A stretch of 64,000 bases of DNA, from the NCBI RefSeq assembly GCF_001854605.1, contig NZ_MKJU01000008.1:1-64000 (forward strand), given 5' to 3'. The first letter of the stretch is position 1; every line of letters starts with the position of its first letter. A program made the translations under genes and the position numbers. Positions 36,594 through 45,981 of the stretch are shown one piece after another. The notes under the pieces were generated by a model. It was not told the DNA's origin. It saw only the letters and a list, made by a program, of their open reading frames with translations, and made no database searches. Origin of the DNA: Pseudoalteromonas amylolytica. Its GTDB lineage: Bacteria; Pseudomonadota; Gammaproteobacteria; Enterobacterales; Alteromonadaceae.

Positions 36594-37334
36594 TTATTGC
36601 TCTTTTTGGTAGTATTTGTCGATTGCGTACTGCATTAATGGCGGGTTAGCATCTTCTATACCAGCGACGAACAGTGAAATAAAATTAGGTTTTAGCCAAC
36701 TATCTTTAGCCATTTGCTCTAATATGCCGATATTATCAAATACGTCTGCTTTGCTAATTGAAGCTGTATCAGCATTTTTCAAAATGAATAACTTTCTTGG
36801 TACAAAGATACTCGTGGCTGTACCACCTTTGCCCCAGTTTTGTTGATAAAACCACACTTGTGAACCATCTTTGGTTGGTACTAGGTAGGGCGGTTCTTTG
36901 GCGACAAAAGTTTTGTTTAAGTACACAGTTTTGCCACCCCAAAGGTTCTTTACCGGGATAACAAGTTCAATATTGTTTGAAAGTGTGTTACCACAAATTG
37001 CGTACCCGACAATCATCCAGCCAATTTGCCCCTGTTCTGAACGGATTGGTTCAACGTTAGGCTTTTCCTTGCGACAGCTAAACATGCGGCCACCAGAGGC
37101 GTTGCTGTGAACGAATTTACCATTTTCATACACACTGTACCTGAACAATTGTGCGGGTCCTGTTGCTGTGGTCACAGCTGTACTTGTTATTTTAAGCACA
37201 TACTTATCTGAGCCATGAGTAAATTGCGCTTCTATAGTTGCCATACAGAAGTGGGAAAAGGTCAGTGCGGTAGCCGCGATGAATACTTTTATGCTCAAAA
37301 GATATTTTTGTTTTGATACTGGATGAAGGCTCAT
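36594..37334 (-). CDS. Exported protein of unknown function
   Basis: A 246-residue protein with a long positively charged N-terminus followed by a hydrophobic segment (FIAATALTFSHFCMA), read as a signal peptide of about 32 residues. The mature part is rich in beta strand (KYVLKITSTAVTTATG, LFRYSVYENGKFVHS) and has a Cys pair (MFSCRK, YAICGN). The C-terminal 70 residues look helical. I recognise no family. It lies alone on the minus strand, 240 bp from the transporter gene that is upstream of it. Confidence 0.72.
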   Translation of the reverse strand: MSLHPVSKQKYLLSIKVFIAATALTFSHFCMATIEAQFTHGSDKYVLKITSTAVTTATGPAQLFRYSVYENGKFVHSNASGGRMFSCRKEKPNVEPIRSEQGQIGWMIVGYAICGNTLSNNIELVIPVKNLWGGKTVYLNKTFVAKEPPYLVPTKDGSQVWFYQQNWGKGGTATSIFVPRKLFILKNADTASISKADVFDNIGILEQMAKDSWLKPNFISLFVAGIEDANPPLMQYAIDKYYQKEQ

Positions 37335-37460
37335 ATTAAGGTCCTCATTTGGGAACTTGGAGGCGTATTGTAGTCAATTTAGTTTGTGAGGCAAGCGTCG
37401 ATGAAGCGCTTTAGTGAAAGAATTTGAGACGTGTAGAATTGATAACACCCAGAAACGATA

Positions 37461-37480
37461 AAAGGGCCTTACGGCCCTTT
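37461..37480 (-). terminator. Terminator of the udk-CNT unit
   Basis: A stem AAAGGGCC / GGCCCTTT with a 4-base loop is followed, reading the minus strand, by a T-rich run. It lies 95 bp beyond the transporter stop, past a second hairpin at 37507-37530. Confidence 0.75.
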
Positions 37481-37506
37481 GGTGAAGTATCGTTCAAGTT
37501 AGTATA

Positions 37507-37530
37507 AATGCCTTAACCCCTTAAGGCATT
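37507..37530 (-). terminator. Second hairpin downstream of the CNT transporter
   Basis: A 10-bp perfect stem AATGCCTTAA / TTAAGGCATT with a CCCC loop (on the plus strand) lies between the transporter stop and the stronger terminator. It may protect the 3' end of the message or assist termination. Confidence 0.45.
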
Positions 37531-37574
37531 CAACCAATTGTTTTGCAAATGCGGCAGGTAATCTCGTTAAGTTT

Positions 37575-38798
37575 CTAAGCTAGCGAGAGGAAAAACCCTG
37601 CAATTGCTGCGCTCATTAGGTTAGCCATTGACCCTGCTAAAACCGCCCTGAGCCCTAAGCGTGCGATATCCTTTCTTCGACTTGGCGCCATACCGCCCAG
37701 TCCGCCTAGTAAGATTGCAATCGATGACAGGTTAGCAAAGCCACATAACGCGAATGTGACAATCGCTTGAGTATGTTCACTTAACCCTTCTCGATAATTC
37801 ATAAAGTCTAAGTAGGCAACGAACTCGTTAACTACCAGCTTTTGACCGATAAAACTACCGGCTGTTACCGCTTCATTCCATGGTACACCAATCATCCAAG
37901 CAACCGGTGCGAAGAGGTAACCTAAAATTTCTTGCAATGTCAGTGATGGGTGATCAAACCAAGCACCAATACCACCTAACATGCCATTCAATAAAGCAAT
38001 TAACGCAACAAAGGCAAGTAACATTGCACCTACGTTTAATGCAAGGTGCATCCCGCTTGACGCGCCAGCAGCGGCGGCATCAATGACGTTAACTGGTTTA
38101 TCTTCCTCGGCGTTTACATCCGCCAAAGTCTGTTTTGGCTGCTCTGTTTCTGGCACAATCATTTTTGCCATCAAGAAGCCGCCGGGAGCTGCCATAAAGC
38201 TTGCCGCAATTAGGTATTTAAGCTCTACACCGATAGCAACATAACCCGCCATTACTGAACCTGCTACAGTTGCTAAACCACCTACCATTACTGCAAACAA
38301 CTCTGATTTAGTCATGGTCGGTATAAATGGTTTAACAATCAAAGGCGCTTCAGTTTGACCAACGAAAATATTCGCTGTTGCTGATAACGACTCAGGCTTT
38401 GATGTTTTGAGCAGCTTTTGCAGCCCACCACCTAAAATTTTAATGATCCATTCCATAATACCGAGGTAGTACAAAACCGCTACCAAGGCTGAAAAGAATA
38501 CAATAACGGGTAAAACCTGTACCGCGAAGATAAAGCCAAGTGAGCTTTTATCTGCCAGCGGTCCAAATAAGAACCCAATACCATCATTGGCATAGCCAAT
38601 TACAGCTGAAACTGCGCTGGACATACTTGCTAAAGCATTTTTACCCGCTTCAACAAACAGTACAAAGCCGCCAATCGCGATTTGCATCGCAAGCGCTACG
38701 CCAACCGTACGTTTATTAATAGCACTACGATTTGTTGAAAAACCGTATGCCACGCTCAGTAGCATTATCATGCCCACCAAGCTCATTATTGTTGTCAT
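37575..38798 (-). CDS. Concentrative nucleoside transporter (CNT/NupC family)
   Basis: A 407-residue protein with about ten hydrophobic segments. The CNT features are the N-terminal and core regions, with [12 protein letters not shown] in the conserved Q/E-E site, and the C-terminal EFVAYLDF...[16 protein letters not shown] region that forms the nucleoside and cation site. CNT proteins import nucleosides with protons or sodium. It lies 16 bp after udk on the same strand, so imported uridine or cytidine would be phosphorylated by its operon partner, while purine nucleosides would meet DeoD. Confidence 0.93.
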   Translation of the reverse strand: MTTIMSLVGMIMLLSVAYGFSTNRSAINKRTVGVALAMQIAIGGFVLFVEAGKNALASMSSAVSAVIGYANDGIGFLFGPLADKSSLGFIFAVQVLPVIVFFSALVAVLYYLGIMEWIIKILGGGLQKLLKTSKPESLSATANIFVGQTEAPLIVKPFIPTMTKSELFAVMVGGLATVAGSVMAGYVAIGVELKYLIAASFMAAPGGFLMAKMIVPETEQPKQTLADVNAEEDKPVNVIDAAAAGASSGMHLALNVGAMLLAFVALIALLNGMLGGIGAWFDHPSLTLQEILGYLFAPVAWMIGVPWNEAVTAGSFIGQKLVVNEFVAYLDFMNYREGLSEHTQAIVTFALCGFANLSSIAILLGGLGGMAPSRRKDIARLGLRAVLAGSMANLMSAAIAGFFLSLA

Positions 38799-38814
38799 GC
38801 CCTAAAGTCCCGTT

Positions 38815-39444
38815 TTATTCTTGCAGTAAATATTTTATTTTACTTTTAATTATATCAATCGCAACGCGATTCATACCGCCACGGGTGACGACCAAGTCGG
38901 CATTGTGCTTCGAAGGCTCAATAAACTGATAAAACATTGGTCTTACCGTTGCTTGATATTGTTCAACCACAGACGGTAAGCTTCTACCGCGTTGTTCAAT
39001 GTCTCTTTGCATTCTACGCAGTAAACAAATATCCAAAGGCGTATCAATAAACACCTTGATATCAAATTCTTCACTTAATGCGGGGTCGCTTAACAGTAAA
39101 ATTCCTTCAATAATTAATATCTTAGCGGGAGTCACTGTGCGCGTTTCGCTGCTACGTGTGTGTTGGGCGTAATCATATGTAGGCACTTCTACAGAATTAC
39201 CCAACCGCAATTGCTCTAAATGAGAGCGTAGCAAGTCGTGCTCAAACGCATCCGGATGGTCATAGTTTGTTTGTGTTCTATGCTCAAATGGTAGATGCGA
39301 TTGATCTTTATAATAAGCATCTTCCTCAATGATGGCGATAGCGCCTGATTCGAGCTCATTAATCAATTCGTTATATATTGTTTGCGTAAATAGAGATTTG
39401 CCAGAAGCAGAAGCCCCAGCAATGGCTATAATTGTTCGTGTCAC
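38815..39444 (-). CDS. udk: Uridine kinase
   Basis: A 209-residue protein of the usual length. The P-loop GASASGKS lies near residue 10. DAYYKDQSHLPF binds the nucleoside, NYDHPDAFE follows, and LLLSDPALSEEFDIKVFIDTP gives the Walker-B-like strand. It phosphorylates uridine and cytidine to UMP and CMP with ATP or GTP. It is the first gene of a two-gene unit with the nucleoside transporter and is divergent from deoB. Confidence 0.95.
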   Translation of the reverse strand: MTRTIIAIAGASASGKSLFTQTIYNELINELESGAIAIIEEDAYYKDQSHLPFEHRTQTNYDHPDAFEHDLLRSHLEQLRLGNSVEVPTYDYAQHTRSSETRTVTPAKILIIEGILLLSDPALSEEFDIKVFIDTPLDICLLRRMQRDIEQRGRSLPSVVEQYQATVRPMFYQFIEPSKHNADLVVTRGGMNRVAIDIIKSKIKYLLQE

Positions 39445-39747
39445 TAAAGTTCACACCCAGCAGTTGTTAACGTTGGAAGATCACAATAGCAAAAAAGACA
39501 CGATTAATCTCTTTTGCTTCGCTTAGGATGCAAATTTAGCGATTTTGCAGACAACAAAACAGGACTTATGTCCTGTGGGACAAAATCAACAAGTTCAACG
39601 CAGATAATGAATTTTATGATGCTTTTATGACAGCGGACTTATGTCCTGTACGATTATTCGGAGCAACAATAAAGTAGCAATCTATGGGAGCGCAAGTTGA
39701 ATAATTACACAAATGTAAACCCATGTCTTGTAAAAATGAGGTAAACA
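39445..39747. promoter_or_regulatory. Divergent udk/deoB control region with two identical palindromic sites
   Basis: About 300 bp, AT-rich and gene-free. The sequence GGACTTATGTCCTGT occurs at 39562-39576 and again at 39635-39649, 73 bp apart. Each contains the palindrome GGAC-TTAT-GTCC, and the left copy extends to ACAGGAC / GTCCTGT. Paired sites between two nucleoside-salvage transcripts suggest a looped operator for a shared repressor. I cannot name the regulator. Confidence 0.6.
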
Positions 39748-40962
39748 ATGGCAAGAGCAATCATTTTAATGGCGGATAGCCTAGGCATTGGTGCCGCTCC
39801 AGACGCTGAAAAGTTTGGTGATGTTGGGGCAAATACACTTGCACACCTCTTACAAGCATATAAAAAGGAAACAGGCAATGCACTGCCTTTACCTAACTTG
39901 AGCCGGTTAGGTTTACTCGATGCATGCGAAGCTGCGGGCAACGAACACTGTGAAACCAGTGAACGTCAACCAGCGCAAGCCGCATGGGGTTATGCCAAAG
40001 AGCTATCAAGTGGTAAAGATACGCCATCGGGCCATTGGGAAATGGCGGGTGTCCCTGTGTTGTTTGATTGGGGTTACTTCCCAAATACAACACCTTGTTT
40101 TCCTCAGGCGTTTGTCGATGAGCTATGCAAGCGCGCTGATATTCCAGGCATTTTAGGTAACTGTTATGCCTCTGGAACAACAATTTTAGAACAACTGGGT
40201 GAAGAGCATGTAAAAACAGACATGCCTATTTGTTACACCTCAGTTGATAGCGTTTTTCAAATAGCCGCTCATGAGCAATCGTTCGGCCTTGACAAGCTTT
40301 ATCAGGTATGTGAAATCGCACGGGCACTGCTTGATGAAATGAATATAGGAAGAGTGATTGCGCGGCCGTTTATAGGCACTTCGAGTGCCGACTTTATTCG
40401 TACCGGTAATCGTCGAGATTACTCGGTTTTACCACCAGCGCCCACGGTTCTTGATAAGTTGGCCGCAGATGGTGGTGAAGTGATCAGTGTTGGTAAAATT
40501 GCCGATATTTATGCACACCAAGGCATAACTCAAAAGCACAAAGCGCCTGGGTTAATGAACTTGTTGGAGAAAACTGCGGAGCTAGTAGACAGCGCGCCTG
40601 AACACAGTTTAATTTTCACTAATTTAGTGGATTTTGACGAAAAATTTGGCCATCGCCGTAATGCCGTTGGGTATGCTGAAGCGCTTGCACAGTTTGATGC
40701 ATTTTTGCCGACTATACTAGATAAGTTGCAAAGCGATGACTTGTTGTTGATCACGGCGGATCATGGTTGTGACCCAACAGCAGCTGGTACCGACCATACA
40801 CGCGAATATGTACCAGTATTGGCTTATACGCCGGATATGGTAAATGCTCCGTTAGGAGAAAGACAAAGTTTTGCAGACATAGGTCAAACCCTTGCCCAGT
40901 GGTTTAATTTATCTGCGCTTGAGTATGGTGAAGGGTTTATTTCTTCGCTAAACAAAGCATAA
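39748..40962 (+). CDS. deoB: Phosphopentomutase
   Basis: A 404-residue alkaline-phosphatase-superfamily enzyme of normal length. N-terminal [15 protein letters not shown] carries the first metal Asp. [15 protein letters not shown] includes the phosphorylated Thr, and [20 protein letters not shown] supplies further metal ligands. It converts ribose or deoxyribose 1-phosphate to the 5-phosphate. The ATG is preceded by GAGG. It is followed by deoD after 15 bp, so phosphorolysis and sugar recovery are coupled. Confidence 0.97.
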   Translation: MARAIILMADSLGIGAAPDAEKFGDVGANTLAHLLQAYKKETGNALPLPNLSRLGLLDACEAAGNEHCETSERQPAQAAWGYAKELSSGKDTPSGHWEMAGVPVLFDWGYFPNTTPCFPQAFVDELCKRADIPGILGNCYASGTTILEQLGEEHVKTDMPICYTSVDSVFQIAAHEQSFGLDKLYQVCEIARALLDEMNIGRVIARPFIGTSSADFIRTGNRRDYSVLPPAPTVLDKLAADGGEVISVGKIADIYAHQGITQKHKAPGLMNLLEKTAELVDSAPEHSLIFTNLVDFDEKFGHRRNAVGYAEALAQFDAFLPTILDKLQSDDLLLITADHGCDPTAAGTDHTREYVPVLAYTPDMVNAPLGERQSFADIGQTLAQWFNLSALEYGEGFISSLNKA

Positions 40963-40977
40963 AAAAGGAAACAAACA

Positions 40978-41679
40978 ATGAGCACACCTCATATTAGTGC
41001 AAACAGTGGTGATTTTGCCGAAACAGTATTAATGCCAGGCGACCCGCTTCGTGCGCAATATATTGCGGAGCACTTTTTAGAAGATGCACGCCAAGTGACT
41101 GGTGTTCGTAATATGTTCGGCTTCACAGGTACTTATAACGGTAAGCCGGTAAGTATCATGGGCTCAGGTATGGGTATTCCTTCAATGTCTATTTATGCCA
41201 GAGAACTTATTGTAAGTTATGGCGTAAAAAATCTGATCCGAATTGGTACGTGTGGCGGTATAAGTCAAGACATCAAAATTCGTGATGTAATTTTTGCACA
41301 AGGTGCAAGTACAGATTCGAACGTAAACCGTGCCCGTGTACGTGGCTACGACTTTGCAGCGATTGCAGATTTCGGTTTACTTGAAAATGGTGTTAACGCA
41401 GCACGCAAATTAGGCATTGAAGCGAAAGTAGGTAACGTATTTACCACAGATACTTTCTATCAGGCTGACAGCAGCTTTTACGAGCAACTAGACAAGCTTG
41501 GTATTATGGCTGTTGATATGGAAACAGCAGGCATGTATGGCGTTGCGGCAGAATATGGTGCTAAAGCGATGGCTTTATTCACAGTAAGTGATCATGTGAT
41601 CACAGGTGAAGCAACACCTGCGGAGGAGCGTCAAAGCACCTTCAATGAAATGGTAAAAATCGCACTAGAGTCGATTTAA
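40978..41679 (+). CDS. deoD: Purine nucleoside phosphorylase, DeoD type
   Basis: A 233-residue protein of the hexameric bacterial PNP type. Landmarks are the N-terminal TPHISA...[14 protein letters not shown], the phosphate-binding [18 protein letters not shown] for the ribose and [11 protein letters not shown] with the catalytic Asp. It cleaves purine (deoxy)nucleosides to base and (deoxy)ribose 1-phosphate, the substrate of DeoB. An AAAAAGGA ribosome site precedes the ATG. Confidence 0.97.
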   Translation: MSTPHISANSGDFAETVLMPGDPLRAQYIAEHFLEDARQVTGVRNMFGFTGTYNGKPVSIMGSGMGIPSMSIYARELIVSYGVKNLIRIGTCGGISQDIKIRDVIFAQGASTDSNVNRARVRGYDFAAIADFGLLENGVNAARKLGIEAKVGNVFTTDTFYQADSSFYEQLDKLGIMAVDMETAGMYGVAAEYGAKAMALFTVSDHVITGEATPAEERQSTFNEMVKIALESI

Positions 41680-41783
41680 AAGTTTTAGTTTGCAGGTTGT
41701 CACAGCCTGCAAGCTTCAAGTTCCTTGGTAACGTAATCGCAGAGTTTTGGAGACACGCCTAAAACAAAGCGAATCACACCCAA

Positions 41784-41806
41784 AAAGCCGCACCCTGTGC
41801 GGCTTT
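41784..41806 (+). terminator. Terminator of the deoBD operon
   Basis: A stem AAAGCCGCAC / GTGCGGCTTT with a 3-base loop is followed by a run of T. A weaker inverted repeat TTGCAGG / CCTGCAA at about 41690-41711 precedes it. The A-run on the left could also serve minus-strand transcripts. Confidence 0.88.
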
Positions 41807-41871
41807 TTTTTATCTGAATTTTCTCTGTAACCACTTCAATATCTTCAACTATGCTTATTAAATGATGACTT

Positions 41872-42870
41872 ATGATGGTCGAATTTATGACGTCGATAGC
41901 ACTGCTTTTTTCCACCTTACTCATGGTGCCTTTAACCACCGCACAGTTAGAGAATTTCACACAATTGGCTGGTAATGACCCAAAGCACGCGCTCGAACTA
42001 TATCCCAAGTATTTAGCTAAGCTGGATGAGCAACACGTTGAGATGCAAGTTGCCTTACACCTCGACGCGCTACTGGCGGCAATGAATGCACACAGTTGGT
42101 CGGCTTTTGTGACGATTACACAGTCACTTAAGGAGGCGCAATTACAGGATATTTTAGCGGGCAAAAGATTCAAGCTACTGACTAGGGTGGGTGTTGCCTA
42201 TCGGTATAACAACCAACTGGAGCAAGCAAAGCGCCATTATCAGTGTGCACTCGGTTTAGCCAATAGTGATTTAGAGCTGGCGACATTAAAAGTTAATCTA
42301 GCGATTGTATTTCGTTTGTTAGAGCAACCAGCTATGGCGTTTCAACTTATCGATAGTATTGATAGTGGGCAATTAACAACGCGTGTAAAAGCGGGCTATA
42401 GTGTGATCAGAGGCAACATTCTTCTATCTTTACATCGTTTTGATAATGCAGTGACATCATTTGAGCTGGCACATCGGCTCTACATTGAGTTGAATAACCA
42501 ACAGTCTAGGATTGATGTCACTCGAAATATACTCGGTGCAGCACTTGCCTCAAAACAGCTCGAAGCTTACGCCAAATACCGCGCTAGTTATGTAGATGAG
42601 ATACGCCAGTACAGCCCTAAGTCGCAAGATTATCTAACTTGGTTAGATATCATTAGTAATAGTATGCAAACAGGCTCGCTCACAGAGCAGGATGAAATAT
42701 TCTTAAGGCAGCAGGTTAGTTCACTCATCGAACTTGGGTATAAGGAGCCGGTGAAAGCGCATTTGCACAATATTAATGCGATGTACCTCTATCCCAATGA
42801 CGTAACAGGTAGAAAAGGCGCGCAAGCATTGCCAGAGAACCTAGGCAAGCCTTGGTGTCCCTCGCTTTGA
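41872..42870 (+). CDS. TPR-repeat protein, likely exported
   Basis: A 332-residue protein with a hydrophobic N-terminus (about 6-24, FMTSIALLFSTLLMVPLTTA) that may be a signal peptide. The body consists of helical pairs with TPR character, clearest at RVGVAYRYNNQLEQAKRHYQCALGLAN and VNLAIVFRLLEQPAMAFQLI. It resembles the minus-strand protein at 50977-51993 in length, order and a shared A-x-Y-CAL segment, so the two look like paralogs. The role is unknown; TPR proteins usually mediate binding. The start may also be at 41887. Confidence 0.78.
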   Translation: MMVEFMTSIALLFSTLLMVPLTTAQLENFTQLAGNDPKHALELYPKYLAKLDEQHVEMQVALHLDALLAAMNAHSWSAFVTITQSLKEAQLQDILAGKRFKLLTRVGVAYRYNNQLEQAKRHYQCALGLANSDLELATLKVNLAIVFRLLEQPAMAFQLIDSIDSGQLTTRVKAGYSVIRGNILLSLHRFDNAVTSFELAHRLYIELNNQQSRIDVTRNILGAALASKQLEAYAKYRASYVDEIRQYSPKSQDYLTWLDIISNSMQTGSLTEQDEIFLRQQVSSLIELGYKEPVKAHLHNINAMYLYPNDVTGRKGAQALPENLGKPWCPSL

Positions 42871-42935
42871 CTTTAATCGTTTATCTGCCATGTTTTATTT
42901 AGGAATAACCGCGCTTAAGAGCTGGAGGCTAAACA

Positions 42936-43676
42936 ATGGCAAAGTGGACAACTGGGCATATATTAGAAATAAATTGGTGGACCCCTAGTTTATTCAGCTT
43001 AAGGATTTCGGCACACATTCAACCATTTAAAGCGGGTCAATTTACTAAGCTTGCGCTACAAGTGGGCGACAAGCGCATTGCTAGAGCGTACTCATTCGTT
43101 AACCCTCCCCAAGACCCTATTTTAGAGTTCTATTTAATAGAAGTACCCGACGGTAGTTTATCTGAACGTTTAGCTGAGCTAAAAGTTGGGGATGAGATAA
43201 TGATTGAAGAGCAAGCAAATGGCTTTTTAACTTTAGATGAAATACCCTATGCGGACACTTTGTGGATGTTAAGTACAGGAACTGCGATTGGCCCGTTCTT
43301 ATCGATTATTGCGCAAGGAGAACTGTGGAATAGATTCAAAAATGTGGTTTTGGTTCATGGTGTGCGAAACAACATAGATCTAACTTATCAAGACCGCATT
43401 AAGACCGCGCAAAAGTCATTCCCCCAGCTTCACTATGTACCCGCGGTATCAAGGGAGCAGCCAGAACTGGGCCTATCTGGTAGGATAACAAACTTGTTGG
43501 ACTCAGGTGAGCTTGTCAAATATTGTGGCTATGACGCGCTACCTAAATCGAGTCACTTTATGTTGTGTGGTAACCCGCAGATGGTGAAAGATACAACTAA
43601 CTTGTTAATTAGCAAAGGGTTTGAAAGACATCGTAGGGCCAAACCGGGTCATATAACAGTTGAACAGTACTGGTAG
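42936..43676 (+). CDS. fpr: Ferredoxin/flavodoxin-NADP+ reductase
   Basis: A 246-residue protein of the Fpr type. RAYSFVNPP is the FAD-binding RxYS motif, and LSTGTAIGPFLSI is the NADP-phosphate loop. MLCGNPQMVKDT is the C-terminal nucleotide motif, and the end KPGHITVEQYW resembles the bacterial short-tailed Fpr class. It moves electrons between NADPH and ferredoxin or flavodoxin. It has its own upstream GGAGG and is probably monocistronic. Confidence 0.93.
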   Translation: MAKWTTGHILEINWWTPSLFSLRISAHIQPFKAGQFTKLALQVGDKRIARAYSFVNPPQDPILEFYLIEVPDGSLSERLAELKVGDEIMIEEQANGFLTLDEIPYADTLWMLSTGTAIGPFLSIIAQGELWNRFKNVVLVHGVRNNIDLTYQDRIKTAQKSFPQLHYVPAVSREQPELGLSGRITNLLDSGELVKYCGYDALPKSSHFMLCGNPQMVKDTTNLLISKGFERHRRAKPGHITVEQYW

Positions 43677-43743
43677 TTAGGGCACAGTTAGTTCTAAAGT
43701 GATGTAGGCCTTAGCCGGTAGATTTTATAAATTGGTATTAAAG

Positions 43744-44070
43744 ATGAGTGATGATAAAAGGATAAAATTGCTATACCGAGTTGAGCCTGGGTGCTTGGGG
43801 CCAACTGGTCAGGATTTCATCGAGGGCTTTTGTAATTTTGCAAATGAGAAAATCAAACCCCCCGTGTACGCGTTGTTCAGTTTTGTGCCGCGTTACGATA
43901 AATCGTTGCCAGAAAGAGAATATAAGGTAGGGAATAAAAACCTGTCGGAGCAGCAGGTTAGTGCTTACTTAGGTCGTCTTGAAAAGGATAAAAATCAGTT
44001 TGAAGAACAAATAGATGAGTTACTTTCTCACGCCATTGATGCTTATTTAAAGCGCACTAACAAGACGTGA
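43744..44070 (+). CDS. Conserved small cytoplasmic protein of unknown function
   Basis: ATG 43744 is used as the start; a TTG at 43732 adds four residues with no better ribosome site. The 108-residue product is charged and probably helical at its C-terminus (EKDKNQFEEQIDELLSHAIDAYLKR). It begins LLYRVEPGCLGPTGQDFIEGFCNFAN with two Cys. No signal or membrane segment is visible and I recognise no family. Confidence 0.68.
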   Translation: MSDDKRIKLLYRVEPGCLGPTGQDFIEGFCNFANEKIKPPVYALFSFVPRYDKSLPEREYKVGNKNLSEQQVSAYLGRLEKDKNQFEEQIDELLSHAIDAYLKRTNKT

Positions 44071-44089
44071 ACCCTACACAGGTAATTAT

Positions 44090-44980
44090 ATGATACGTGT
44101 ATTGATATGTATTTTTGCACTAATTTCAAGCAGTAGCTTTGCTGAAACAATTAGATATGTGGACGCAACAGCGCTGCGAAATAACCCGAATAACATGTAC
44201 TTTGTAAAGGTGCTGGAGTTGGCACTCGCCAAAGCTAAAAAAGATACCGGTACAGAGTGGCTACAGCCGTTGGATGTGATGATCACACAAAAACGTCAGT
44301 TAATTGAACTAAAAAAACAAAACATTGATGTAATGTGGACCATGTCTTCGGCGCAGCGAGATCAGCAAGCATTGGCTGTACCTGTACCATTGGCATTTGG
44401 GAGCTATGGGTTACGATTGTTGGTGATCAACAAAGGTGATCAACATGTATTTAGCAGGATTGAAAAAGCTGAGCAACTAAAAAGGCTCACCGCACTGGTT
44501 GGTCGAGACTGGCCAGATAAATTAATTCTACTAGATAATGGCTATCGAATCGATGACTCCAGTAACGAGGAGCTATTGTATGGCGTATTACAAAAGGAAA
44601 ATGCTCACTATTTCCCAAGGGCTGTGACAGAAGCAAATTCAGAGCTTTCGGTATTGAACAACAAACAATTGATGATAGCACCTAGGCTCGTAATGCAATA
44701 CCCTGCGGTAATGTACTTTTATGTTCGAAAAGGCAACTTAGCATTGGCCAAAAAGTTAACGGAAGGATTAAATGCAGCGCTAAAAGATGGAAGCTTGGAG
44801 GAGTTGTTTTTTTCATTTGAACATCATCGCAAAGCGTTTGCTGCGTTTGATTTCACGCAAGCTGAGTTTATTCAATTGGACAACAGACAGCTTAGTGCAT
44901 CCGTAGATCTTGAACAGATCTACAAGATGCAAAATCGGTTGATTGGTAACGCGTCTAAATACCTTCAATCATCTCATTAA
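44090..44980 (+). CDS. Periplasmic solute-binding protein-like, orphan
   Basis: A 296-residue protein with a signal peptide (about 1-18, ending SSFA). The body has the alternating strand-helix pattern of family-3 solute-binding proteins (RQLIELKKQNIDVMWTMSSAQRDQQALAVPVPLAFGSYGLRLLVIN...). No permease or ATPase gene is adjacent, so it may be a sensor or scavenging protein. Its 3' end overlaps the convergent minus-strand gene by 26 bp. Confidence 0.72.
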   Translation: MIRVLICIFALISSSSFAETIRYVDATALRNNPNNMYFVKVLELALAKAKKDTGTEWLQPLDVMITQKRQLIELKKQNIDVMWTMSSAQRDQQALAVPVPLAFGSYGLRLLVINKGDQHVFSRIEKAEQLKRLTALVGRDWPDKLILLDNGYRIDDSSNEELLYGVLQKENAHYFPRAVTEANSELSVLNNKQLMIAPRLVMQYPAVMYFYVRKGNLALAKKLTEGLNAALKDGSLEELFFSFEHHRKAFAAFDFTQAEFIQLDNRQLSASVDLEQIYKMQNRLIGNASKYLQSSH

Positions 44981-45824
44981 AGCCTGCATTGTCGTGCAAA
45001 CTGGCGAACGCTGCTTCATGAAGTAATTCATTTTTTAGATTTGGCGCATATTCTAAAGCCATGCGAATGTCGGCCATTGCGTCAGCATGTTGGTGCAACA
45101 TAGCGTAAGCGCAGGCGCGTTGCCAGTAAGCATAGCCATAGTCGTTATCCATTTCTAATGCTTGATTGCACAACTGAATAGCGACACCAGTTTGCCCAAG
45201 TTCCAACAGCGCATCTGCTTTATAGGCGATGGCTTCCACATCTTCAGGCTTACGCTTTAAGATCTCGTCATAAATTTCAATTTTGGAGTTCATGTCGCTT
45301 TCTAAGTTGGCTCTCATCCACAGCGAGTGAACTTCATTGGTTATGGTTATCTTCTTGTGGTTATTAAGGATCTCTTCTGAACGCTCTTTAAGTTTAGATT
45401 CTAAGACTTGCAGCCGTTGTTCATACTCTTGTGTAATATTGCCAACACGTTCTTTGACTAAATCTTCTACTTTGCTTTTGATATCTCGTAGTGAGTTCCA
45501 ACCAACTACTACCAAAATAGATGCCGTGGCAGTAATAATAAACAACACGTTATTAATCGTATCTGTGGTGTATGTCAGTGCCCGATCTGCGGCATCTAGC
45601 TGGCTATGGGTAACTTGCTTGGTCAAATCTTCTCTGAGTTTCTGCTGGTCATAACGAACTGATTTGAGCTCATCTAGGATGTATCGTTCGAGCAGTGGTC
45701 TGTACATGGGCTCTTTTAACTCATTGAGCACTTGCTGTTGCTGTGCCTCAGTTTGAGTGGTTTGTTGGGCATTTGCGCCTGCGCTGAAGATAATAGCGCA
45801 TAATACAAAGAAGAGTGATTTCAT
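44955..45824 (-). CDS. Membrane-anchored coiled-coil and TPR protein
   Basis: A 289-residue protein: signal peptide (about 1-19, ending GANA), a polar region, a membrane segment near 90-110 (INNVLFIITATASILVVVGW), a coiled-coil stretch (VKERVGNITQEYEQRLQVLESKLKERSEEIL) and two to three TPR units (PEDVEAIAYKADALLELGQTGVAIQLCNQALEMDNDYGYAYWQRACAYAML). This suggests a scaffold at the inner membrane. It converges on the binding-protein gene, and the two 3' ends overlap. Confidence 0.78.
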   Translation of the reverse strand: MKSLFFVLCAIIFSAGANAQQTTQTEAQQQQVLNELKEPMYRPLLERYILDELKSVRYDQQKLREDLTKQVTHSQLDAADRALTYTTDTINNVLFIITATASILVVVGWNSLRDIKSKVEDLVKERVGNITQEYEQRLQVLESKLKERSEEILNNHKKITITNEVHSLWMRANLESDMNSKIEIYDEILKRKPEDVEAIAYKADALLELGQTGVAIQLCNQALEMDNDYGYAYWQRACAYAMLHQHADAMADIRMALEYAPNLKNELLHEAAFASLHDNAGFNEMIEGI

Positions 45825-45981
45825 AGCTGACTATACTTTAAGTTAATTCAGGTTGCATGGTGCATTAAGTAGCATAAAAATGCAAAATCATGTGGCGAGT
45901 TTGAGTCTCTTTATCGCTGGTTTTGCAATATAAGTCAGCTATGCGCATAATAGTGGACCGTAAATCATAGTGAGCAGCGAA

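Noticed and set aside
41700-42173. A minus-strand frame of 157 codons opposite the TPR gene
   Set aside because: It runs across the deoBD terminator and is antisense to a better supported gene; its Cys/Ser-rich content looks like a shadow.
45337-45654. A plus-strand frame of 105 codons within the coiled-coil TPR gene
   Set aside because: It is the antisense of a well supported gene, with low-complexity Ser/Leu composition typical of shadow frames.
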